A stretch of DNA of 19,209 bases from Bacillota bacterium. Its GTDB lineage: Bacteria > Bacillota > Clostridia > Christensenellales > Aristaeellaceae. Of this stretch, positions 13,649-19,209 are shown piece by piece (positions within the stretch are counted from its first letter, which is position 1; each line of letters opens with the position of its first letter). The notes beneath the pieces were generated by a model, which was not told the origin of the DNA, did no database searches, and was given only the letters and a program-made list of their open reading frames with translations. The stretch is taken from positions 1-19,209 of the forward strand of contig JAEWRJ010000007.1 of NCBI GenBank assembly GCA_023460055.1. The letters are read 5' to 3'. The translations under genes and the position numbers were made by a program.

Positions 13649-13786
13649 CAGCCTTCGGCCGCGTGAAGCGATGGCAAAGAGGCCGCTTTGCGGCCGTAAA
13701 AGGGGTTGCCCGGAGAAAACACTCTCGGTAACCCCTTTGCCATGCTTTGCGGCAGCGAAGCTGCCTTTTCGCGCGGTCGAAGGCCG
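13649..13786. repeat. Nested palindrome filling a convergent gap
   Basis: Outer arms 13649-13663 and 13772-13786 are reverse complements at 13 of 15 positions. Inside, ATGGCAAAG/CTTTGCCAT (13671-13679 / 13735-13743) pairs perfectly, flanked by two small hairpins, GGCCGC-ttt-GCGGCC (13681-13695) and GGCAGC-gaa-GCTGCC (13751-13765). The centre is the hairpin listed separately. The whole 174-bp gap can fold as a cruciform-like structure. It may be a palindromic repeat element; the GCGGTCRAAGGCCGC-like part resembles sequence in the loop region of the palindrome at 21-91. Confidence 0.6.
13699..13738. terminator. Bidirectional terminator-like hairpin
   Basis: AAAGGGGTT (13699-13707) pairs with AACCCCTTT (13730-13738), extended inward by GCC/GGT (one G-U pair) and a bulged helix. 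It lies between the ends of two convergent genes. On the minus strand the stem is followed by a short T run, on the plus strand by TTTGCC, so it may end transcripts from both sides. Confidence 0.55.
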
Positions 13787-13800
13787 CGTTTCGCCGTCCT

Positions 13801-14070
13801 CTAAACGGCTATATCCTTGTACTTCTCGCTCCCATCCAGCTTTTTTCTGGCATAGGAACAGGTAGCGGACAACTTCTTGTGCTCGCTCCTGGCGTAATCG
13901 GCCACCGCGTCCAGCAGGCTCTCCGCGATGCCCTGCCCTCTGAGGCTGTCGTCCACAAAGGTGTGCTCGACGGACAGTGTGTCTTCGCTGATCTGCTCAA
14001 ACACGATTTCGGCTGTCGGGTTACTGGGGCGGCCCAGATAAAAACGATTTTTTTCTTGCTTAAACATCAT
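13801..14070 (-). CDS. Small GNAT family N-acetyltransferase (YjdJ/COG2388 type)
   Basis: Short protein of 89 residues matching the compact GCN5-related family without the first GNAT strands. The acetyl-CoA-binding part is visible: TLSVEHTFVDDSLRGQGIAESLLDAVADYARSEHKKLSATCSYARKKL, with the R/Q-x-x-G-x-G/A loop at RGQGIA and the closing Cys-Ser-Tyr segment typical of this subgroup. Substrate unknown; members may modify small molecules or proteins. Two ATG codons lie side by side (14070 and 14067); a GAGG 4 or 7 nt upstream fits the second slightly better. An upstream TATAAT (14112-14117, minus strand) may be its -10. It is a single gene, convergent with the TIM-barrel gene across a palindromic gap. 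Confidence 0.85.
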   Translation of the reverse strand: MMFKQEKNRFYLGRPSNPTAEIVFEQISEDTLSVEHTFVDDSLRGQGIAESLLDAVADYARSEHKKLSATCSYARKKLDGSEKYKDIAV

Positions 14071-14111
14071 GCTGCCTCATCAATCCTGTCGTTGGGAAGG
14101 GATACGCTTGT

Positions 14112-14117
14112 ATTATA
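14112..14117 (-). promoter_or_regulatory. Candidate -10 box for the GNAT gene
   Basis: A perfect TATAAT on the minus strand, about 42 bp before the start codon. A TTGCGC 15 bp further upstream is the best -35 and is too close, so support rests on the -10 alone. Confidence 0.45.
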
Positions 14118-14189
14118 CCCGTATAGCGCGGCGCGCAAGGCCAGCGAGGCTTTTCGGCTATGCCCGCCGCGCCCAAGCGCCCGGCGTAT

Positions 14190-15290
14190 TTATTCCCAGA
14201 AGGCGCGCACATGCATGCCGGCTAAGAGGTCATCAGCCTCTTCAAACGAGACCTTTACGATAAACTTGGTTGTGTCCAGCATTACCCTGCCCAAAGGCTG
14301 GATGAGGGTGACGGTTCCCTTTCTTTCGCCCTCATAAGCGTCCACGCTGACGCGCACGGTATCCCCGACGCGCACCCTTGAAATATCCAGCTCATCCACC
14401 TCCAGCGCCGCTTCAAGAGCGGTCTGGGGCAGCAGCGTCATCACGGCCTGACCTTGCTGTACATACTGGCCGGGGCGTACGGATACTTCCGATATGATGC
14501 CGGAACGGTCAAAGCGTACCTCCGGCTGCGTCTGAGCGCCGGCCGCGTAGCGCGCGCTCGCGCTGTCGAGCATAAACAGCGGCTGCCCTCTTGAGACCTT
14601 CTCGCCCTCCTGCACAAGCGTCGAGGCTATCATTCCCTCTCCCGCTACAGGCAGGGCAGCCGGGCGGATGATTTTGCCGCTGCCGATCTGGTCTGTCCTG
14701 TCATTATCCTTGCTGGAACCCAGGTAGATCTTGACATTATCTTCCAGTTCAAAATCGCCCTGTTCAAGCTCCAAAACAAAGCTCTTGCCTTCCCGCGCGA
14801 TCACGGCGGCTTCGCCCCGCACCTTTTTGTCTCCCGTGCCGTGCTGCACCTTCAGTGTCTGGCCGACCTGGACATCACGGGTTTCAGTCTTGTCGGAGGT
14901 AGAGGTGATGAGCGCTTCAATATGCCAGAGATTATCCCGGTTGATGTAGCACAGCGCGCCGTACTGGGCCATCACGCCCTCCGCTGTATCACCCGCCTGC
15001 GCGCGCAGACCGGCCACCACGCCGTCCGCCGGCGCGTAGACAAGGGCAGGGAGGATATCAAAGGCCAGGTCGCCCGCCTCTGCCCGGTCGCCCGGCTGCC
15101 AGGAGAAATCGCCCGCCTGCCCGCCCATCGGGGCGAATACGCTCAGGGGGACGGGTGACGTGATAAGGCCTTTGGCCGAGAAGCCGCCTCCCTCCCCGGA
15201 GACGCTCTGCGCTTGCGCAGGCAGGGAAGTCAGGCCCAGAGCCATGAGAAGTGCCAGGCAAAAAGAGATTACCTTGATTGAAACACGCAT
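14190..15290 (-). CDS. HlyD/MacA-type efflux adaptor (periplasmic-adaptor-like) protein
   Basis: Predicted exported protein of 366 residues and last gene of the TetR operon. The N-terminus MRVSIKVISFCLALLMALGL...AQA is a signal peptide with probable cleavage after residue 27. The body shows two biotinyl/lipoyl-like halves (VYAPADGVVAGLRAQAGDTAEG and VRFDRSGIISEVSVRPGQYVQQGQAV) and a beta-barrel end (LEAALEVDELDISRVRVGDTVRVSVDAYEGERKGTVTLIQPLG), as in HlyD/YknX/MacA-type adaptors. A long coiled-coil hairpin is not evident, as expected where no outer-membrane channel exists. AAGGAG lies 8 nt before the ATG, 13 nt after the permease stop. It most likely assists the ABC permease in extruding a peptide, lipid or drug; substrate unknown. 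Confidence 0.85.
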   Translation of the reverse strand: MRVSIKVISFCLALLMALGLTSLPAQAQSVSGEGGGFSAKGLITSPVPLSVFAPMGGQAGDFSWQPGDRAEAGDLAFDILPALVYAPADGVVAGLRAQAGDTAEGVMAQYGALCYINRDNLWHIEALITSTSDKTETRDVQVGQTLKVQHGTGDKKVRGEAAVIAREGKSFVLELEQGDFELEDNVKIYLGSSKDNDRTDQIGSGKIIRPAALPVAGEGMIASTLVQEGEKVSRGQPLFMLDSASARYAAGAQTQPEVRFDRSGIISEVSVRPGQYVQQGQAVMTLLPQTALEAALEVDELDISRVRVGDTVRVSVDAYEGERKGTVTLIQPLGRVMLDTTKFIVKVSFEEADDLLAGMHVRAFWE

Positions 15291-15303
15291 ATGCTTAACT
15301 CCT

Positions 15304-17637
15304 TTATTCGACGCTTTTGAGCGCCTCTACCATGTTGACCGATTTAAACTTGGCACCCAGGATGCTGTTGACCAGAAGGGCGAAGATTAGCGTGGTCCCC
15401 ACTGTATACAGCCAGCTTGCCGGGGCAATGAAGGATACGAACTGAATGGTGTTGGGCAGGCCGTAGGTCAGCAGCAGCTGCAGCAGCGGAGGGCCCAGAA
15501 GCAGCCCCAACGGCAGGCCCATGGCGGTAATGACGATGTTTTCCCGCAGGACCAGCTTCTTCATTTCCCCCCGGGTGAAGCCCAGCACCTTCAGCGTGGC
15601 CAGCTCCCGGATGCGCTCTGAGAAGTTGAGCTGACCGAGGTTGTAAAAGACAACCAGCTCCAGCGCTCCGGAAAAAAGCACCAGCAGCACAACGATAACA
15701 TTCATGATCTGCAGGGTAGCGGTGCCGCTATCCCTCTCCTGCTTCAGCGTGCGCGCTGTGCTGACGCCGTCCATGTCCTCAATGACCGCGCCGGGCTGCA
15801 ATGAGCCGCCGCGCAGCAGCGTATGGGTGGGCATAAAGGGTGATAGACCGAGCTGCTGCCACGCGGTGCGCGTCATATATACGCCTTGGTTGAGCTGCAG
15901 GTCCACGATCTGCTCTACCTTCGCCCCTACCGTGCGCCCGCCCGGGTTTCGCAGCAGCAGCGTGCCGCCTATCTCCAGCCCGAAGTCTTCCGCCGCCTTG
16001 CTTGTGAGGGCAATGCCTTGGGCCGGAAGGGTGAGCCGCGCTCCTGTTTCATCGCTCAGGCGGATCATGTCGTGCTCATCATCCAGCACATACAGCTGCT
16101 TCACGCGCCAGCCGCCCGGCGTATGCACCTGCGCCGCGGTGATCATCTGCTCCTCATACTCATCGGCGCCCGCACGCAGCGCAACGGCCCGGCCATAACC
16201 GGGCGCGGCGTCTTTGGAGAAGCTGACGCGCATGTCATAGTGCATGGTGCGCGTGTAGTGGTTGACCAATACATAGTCCACCGAGTCGCGCAGGCCAAAG
16301 CCCGTCAGGATCAGCGCTGAGCAGCCGATAGCGCCGGCCAGCCCCATGAAGAGCCGGGCTGGGCTGCGAAACATATTGCGCAGGATCATCTTTTCGCTGA
16401 AGGGGATGCGCCGCCAGAGCCATTTGATGTTTTCCAGAAGGATACGCTTCCCGCGGCCCGGCGGCTTGGGCCGCATCAGGGCTGCCGGCACCTGTGACAG
16501 CGCCGCCCGGGCACTGAGCATCGATGCGCCGCCGGTCATGGCTGTCAGCGCGGCGCCGACTGCCAGCGACACGGGAAAGGAGAGGCGGGGCACGGCGTCA
16601 GGCAGCGCGTAGGAAAAGGTCAGAAAGTGCATGATGATCGGCGCCAGGGCCCAGCGCGCGCCGACAAGGCCGATCACAAGGCCCAGCACCGCGATCAGCA
16701 TGCCGTAGCCCGCGTAGTGAAAGAGCAGCTCGGGGCGCGTATAGCCCAGCGCAAACAACCCGCCGATCTGCAGGCGCTGGCTTTCCACCAGCCTGTTCAT
16801 TGTGGTCCATGTAATCAAGGCCGCGATCACAAAGAAAATAAGGGGGAAGATGGCACCCATGGCCCGTATCTGCTGTGCCTGCTCCATGGCCATTTTGATG
16901 CCGAATATATCCTCGCGCCCGATGACAACGGTTTGCGTGCCGTCAGTCAGCTCTTGGAGGGCAGACCTTACAGCGCCTTCCTCCGCCTGCGGCGAAAGCG
17001 TCAGAGCAATTTCGGAATACGGCAGAAAATCCAGCGTATCGCGGCTGACATAGGCAAAGCCCGCCTTGAGCGCGGAGGGAGACAGCTCGTCGCCCTGGCT
17101 GGACACTACATATTCCGGCATAAGCCCCAGACCCGTGATGAGAAGCTCCAGCTTCCGGTCGCCAAGGGAGAGGCTGATGGAATCCCCGGGTTTCAGGCCA
17201 TGCGCCTGCGCGAAGCGCTCGCCCAACATGCCCTCGCCGCGCCGGACGGGCAGCCTGCCTTCTCGCAGGAGGGGGATGCATACGGTGCTTTCGCCTTCGC
17301 CGGAAACCAGGGTGATGGTGGGGTTCTCCGCCAGCGCGGGCGCTTCAAAATTGGCTGATACGCGCCGCTGCGCCTCGCTGACCCCGGGGATGGCTGCTGC
17401 GTCGCGCAGGGTGCGGTCGCTCATCTCGCCGCGCACCCATAGGTCGGCCATGTTGCTGCGGCCAAACTGCAGGTCAAGGTCCGCGTCAACGCTGCGCCAG
17501 GTGGCGTCGAGCCCCATGTATAAGACCACCGCCAGAGAGCAGATAATCAGGATGGCTAGGAAGGATTTCCACCCTTGCTTCAGATCGCGCAGCAGCTTGA
17601 TCAGAAGCGATGGCCTTGCCGCTTTCTTTTTCACCAC
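15304..17637 (-). CDS. FtsX-like ABC transporter permease
   Basis: Large 777-residue integral membrane protein. A first transmembrane helix at about 26-43 (FLAILIICSLAVVLYMG) precedes a long extracytoplasmic region of the MacB type (about 45-255), three helices of a first FtsX domain (IFPLIFFVIAALITW near 263, LLFHYAGYGMLIAVLGLVIGL, and FPVSLAVGAALTAM), another helix (LFMGLAGAIGCSALILTG) and second extracytoplasmic region, then a second FtsX domain with three helices at the C-terminus. This is the duplicated permease layout common in Gram-positive lipoprotein/peptide or antimicrobial ABC systems. The start is GTG at 17637, with GGAGG 7 nt upstream and a 7-bp overlap with the ATPase gene. The partner ATPase precedes it and the adaptor follows it, so all three form one transporter. 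Confidence 0.92.
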   Translation of the reverse strand: MVKKKAARPSLLIKLLRDLKQGWKSFLAILIICSLAVVLYMGLDATWRSVDADLDLQFGRSNMADLWVRGEMSDRTLRDAAAIPGVSEAQRRVSANFEAPALAENPTITLVSGEGESTVCIPLLREGRLPVRRGEGMLGERFAQAHGLKPGDSISLSLGDRKLELLITGLGLMPEYVVSSQGDELSPSALKAGFAYVSRDTLDFLPYSEIALTLSPQAEEGAVRSALQELTDGTQTVVIGREDIFGIKMAMEQAQQIRAMGAIFPLIFFVIAALITWTTMNRLVESQRLQIGGLFALGYTRPELLFHYAGYGMLIAVLGLVIGLVGARWALAPIIMHFLTFSYALPDAVPRLSFPVSLAVGAALTAMTGGASMLSARAALSQVPAALMRPKPPGRGKRILLENIKWLWRRIPFSEKMILRNMFRSPARLFMGLAGAIGCSALILTGFGLRDSVDYVLVNHYTRTMHYDMRVSFSKDAAPGYGRAVALRAGADEYEEQMITAAQVHTPGGWRVKQLYVLDDEHDMIRLSDETGARLTLPAQGIALTSKAAEDFGLEIGGTLLLRNPGGRTVGAKVEQIVDLQLNQGVYMTRTAWQQLGLSPFMPTHTLLRGGSLQPGAVIEDMDGVSTARTLKQERDSGTATLQIMNVIVVLLVLFSGALELVVFYNLGQLNFSERIRELATLKVLGFTRGEMKKLVLRENIVITAMGLPLGLLLGPPLLQLLLTYGLPNTIQFVSFIAPASWLYTVGTTLIFALLVNSILGAKFKSVNMVEALKSVE

Positions 17638-18332
17638 ACGATATCCTCCATCGCCGTGGGGGAGGTGTTGATGATGACCTCCTGGATGCCGCCGTTTTTC
17701 ATGCGGATCACGCGCTGGGCCGCCGGTATAATGGCGGCGTTGTGGGTGATGATCATCACGGTTTTTCCCATGTCATGCCCTATATCTCGCAGCAGCGTCA
17801 GCACCATCCGCCCTGTTTCCGAATCCAGGGCACCGGTGGGTTCGTCGCACAGGAGCAGCGCCGGGTTTTTGCACAGCGCCCGCGCGATAGCGACGCGCTG
17901 CTGCTCGCCGCCCGACAGCTGAGCCGGAAAGTTATCCATGCGGTCTTGAAGGCCCACGCGCGCCAGCATGTCATAGGGGTCAAGGGGGTTCTTGCATACC
18001 TGCCGCGCCAGTTCCACGTTTTCAAAGGCCGTCAGGTTAGGCATCAGGTTGTAAAACTGGAATACAAAGCCTACATCATGGCGCCGGTACAGGGTGAGCT
18101 GCTTATCGCTCATGGGCACGATATCGCGCCCGTCCACCCATATTTCGCCGAAGCTTGCGCGGTCCATGCCGCCCAACAGGTTGAGCACTGTTGTTTTGCC
18201 CGCGCCGCTGGGGCCGACCACCACGGCAAATTCGCCCATGTGCACGGTAAAACTGACACGGTCCACCGCCTGGATGGCCATCTCGCCGATCTGGTAGCTT
18301 TTCGATACGTCCTTGAGTATGATATCGCCCAC
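17631..18332 (-). CDS. MacB/LolD-type ABC transporter ATP-binding protein
   Basis: Complete 233-residue ATPase that powers the FtsX-like permease. Walker A is GPSGAGKT at 40-47 (Lys46), the Q-loop is Gln92, the signature LSGGEQQ is at 139-145, Walker B LLLCDE at 159-164 with Glu164, the D-loop GALD ends at 170, and the switch His is His197. The family is that of MacB, LolD and YknY. The start is GTG at 18332; GGAGGAG lies about 8 nt upstream and no in-frame ATG is nearby. It follows the TetR gene by 19 bp and overlaps the permease by 7 bp, which implies coupled translation and joint repression by the TetR protein. Confidence 0.95.
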   Translation of the reverse strand: MGDIILKDVSKSYQIGEMAIQAVDRVSFTVHMGEFAVVVGPSGAGKTTVLNLLGGMDRASFGEIWVDGRDIVPMSDKQLTLYRRHDVGFVFQFYNLMPNLTAFENVELARQVCKNPLDPYDMLARVGLQDRMDNFPAQLSGGEQQRVAIARALCKNPALLLCDEPTGALDSETGRMVLTLLRDIGHDMGKTVMIITHNAAIIPAAQRVIRMKNGGIQEVIINTSPTAMEDIVW

Positions 18333-18351
18333 TATGTTAACTCCTCCGGTA

Positions 18352-18954
18352 TTATTCGCCTGCGCTCAGGGCTTGTTTGGGGATGTCCAGCAGCTGTTCC
18401 AGCGCGAACAGGATCAAAGCCATCATGTCATCCGCCTTGGGCGGCTGCTGCATGTACTGCACGCCGATAAAGCCGGAAATAACAAACCGGCTCAAAAGGT
18501 CCGGGAAGGGGGCTGACAGTACCCCCTGCTCCGTGCCTTCCCGCAGAAGTTCTGTGACCATCGGCTCGATCATCGTGCTGACATGCCCGTGCATGATGGC
18601 GGTCATCTCTCCCGCCATGTCCCCCTGGTTTTTAGGGTACATCGCTTCCATCTCGCGCAAAAAATCCATCAGCACGTGCATCAGATTGCGCACCCGCTGG
18701 AGCAGGGGGATATGCGCGTCGCGCAGAAAGACCGCCAGCTCGCCTATACGCTCTTCGGTGAACTGGTTGATAACCGCCAGAAAAATATCCTGCTTGCTGC
18801 GAAAGTAGTAGTAAAACAGCCCCTGGGCCACGCCGACCTGGCGGACAATATCGCCGACCATCGTCTTTTCATAGCCCTGCGACATAAACAGTTCTCTGGC
18901 TGTCTCGATAAGCTCCTGCCGGCGCTCCTCCGGCGGCTTGCTGATGCGTGCCAT
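18352..18954 (-). CDS. TetR family transcriptional regulator of the efflux operon
   Basis: A 200-residue one-component repressor. The N-terminal helix-turn-helix is typical: RRQELIETARELFMSQGYEKTMVGDIVRQVGVAQGLFYYYFRSKQDIF, ending near residue 60. The remaining helices form the variable ligand-binding and dimer domain, with no recognisable ligand. The ATG at 18954 is chosen because AGGAGG sits 7 nt upstream; the frame is open to 19008 but that part overlaps the operator palindromes. It is the first gene of the operon with the ABC ATPase, permease and adaptor, and twin palindromes at its promoter suggest autorepression relieved by an effector, probably a substrate of the pump. Confidence 0.93.
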   Translation of the reverse strand: MARISKPPEERRQELIETARELFMSQGYEKTMVGDIVRQVGVAQGLFYYYFRSKQDIFLAVINQFTEERIGELAVFLRDAHIPLLQRVRNLMHVLMDFLREMEAMYPKNQGDMAGEMTAIMHGHVSTMIEPMVTELLREGTEQGVLSAPFPDLLSRFVISGFIGVQYMQQPPKADDMMALILFALEQLLDIPKQALSAGE

Positions 18955-18989
18955 ATCCCTTCCTCCTCCGTCAGCGTTGTGCACAAGAG

Positions 18990-19022
18990 ATTGACTGTTG
19001 TCAATCACTGACTTGTGTCAAT
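18990..19022 (-). promoter_or_regulatory. Twin TetR operator palindromes
   Basis: Two palindromes of the same design lie side by side: ATTGAC-4-GTCAAT (18990-19005, perfect) and ACTGAC-4-GTCAAT (19007-19022, one mismatch), 17 bp centre to centre. They sit immediately downstream of the -10 box, over the expected transcription start, which suits repression by the TetR protein. A third perfect palindrome, TTGTGCACAA (18977-18986), is next to them and may or may not be related. Confidence 0.75.
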
Positions 19023-19023
19023 C

Positions 19024-19052
19024 AGTATAACCATGCGCAGGGCTGCGGTCAA
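19024..19052 (-). promoter_or_regulatory. Promoter of the TetR-ABC operon
   Basis: On the minus strand TTGACC (19047-19052) lies 17 bp from TATACT (19024-19029), both one base from consensus. The operator palindromes begin 1 bp downstream of the -10 box. Confidence 0.75.
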
Positions 19053-19183
19053 GAGCCTGAAAAAGGCGGATGATAGCACTTCATGGTGAGTTGTAAAATG
19101 AGTTGCCCATAAAAAGTGATCCATTAAGGGATCAAACCAGTTATGCTTAGTGTTGAAGACAAAAGCGACTGGAGAGAATCAAA

Positions 19184-19209
19184 ATGGATCAGAAGAAGCA
19201 TAACACAGG
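19184..19209 (+). CDS. Start of an unidentified gene, cut by the window end
   Basis: ATG at 19184 opens a frame reading MDQKKHNT before the window ends. GGAGAG lies about 9 nt upstream, a plausible ribosome binding site. The product cannot be named from eight residues. The upstream 100 bp are AT-richer than the rest and contain short repeats (TGAGTTG twice, 19086-19092 and 19099-19105; GATCC/GGATC around 19120-19132), which would fit the end of an insertion sequence, but this is a guess. Confidence 0.35.

Noticed and set aside
12787..13743. 318-codon minus-strand open frame
   Set aside because: Antisense to the TIM-barrel gene, includes the palindromic gap, and has no recognisable motifs.
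17610..18470. 286-codon plus-strand open frame
   Set aside because: Antisense to the ABC ATPase, whose Walker motifs prove the other strand codes.
18955..19008. Longer start for the TetR protein
   Set aside because: It would translate the operator region; the ATG at 18954 has a better ribosome binding site and standard N-terminus.

Overview
The window looks like chromosome of a GC-rich member of the Bacillota, most likely class Clostridia. The signs are strong AGGAGG-type ribosome binding sites on almost every gene, frequent GTG and one TTG start, TATAAT -10 boxes often with a TGn extension, and typical families (clostripain-type C11 peptidase, DXS-TlyA pair, NAGPA-type glycosidase, YesN-like regulator, a TIM-barrel protein known from Clostridia as 'hydrolase'). 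This placement is inferred from gene content and not from a marker gene. No rRNA, tRNA or CRISPR array was seen.

Layout. Positions 1-298 hold palindromes and an 11-bp tandem repeat. Positions 299-2017 (+) carry a GyrI-like protein abutting a P1-family (DmpA-type) aminopeptidase. Positions 2018-3714 form an AT-rich island with one large AlbA_2/HATPase regulator-like gene preceded by operator-like repeats; its end overlaps a convergent gene by 6 bp. Positions 3709-8303 (-) carry dxs, tlyA, a secreted phosphodiester glycosidase and an RlmA-type rRNA methyltransferase, read in that order. A divergent promoter region at 8304-8463 separates dxs from a secreted clostripain-like peptidase (8464-10422, +). 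Positions 10423-10795 are a 373-bp intergenic stretch with two terminator-like hairpins and two kinds of repeat. Positions 10796-12719 (-) carry a regulator-like protein (degenerate receiver plus YesN-type middle region, no DNA-binding domain) followed by an SPFH-domain protein with C-terminal zinc ribbons. Divergent from it is a TIM-barrel protein of unknown function (12940-13626, +). A nested palindrome fills the gap to a convergent small GNAT acetyltransferase (13801-14070, -). Positions 14190-18954 (-) form a TetR / ABC ATPase / FtsX-type permease / HlyD-type adaptor operon with a readable promoter and twin operator palindromes. A new gene starts at 19184 and runs off the window.

How the genes work together. 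The TetR operon is a self-regulated MacAB-like efflux or extrusion system. The dxs-tlyA pair joins isoprenoid precursor synthesis to rRNA modification, as in many Clostridia, with two less usual genes appended. The SPFH/pseudo-receiver pair is the least understood multi-gene unit. The AT-rich regulator island looks acquired. No obvious large new system such as a defence island or biosynthetic cluster was found; the best candidates for new biology are the SPFH/pseudo-receiver pair, the regulator island with its repeats, and the intergenic repeat elements.
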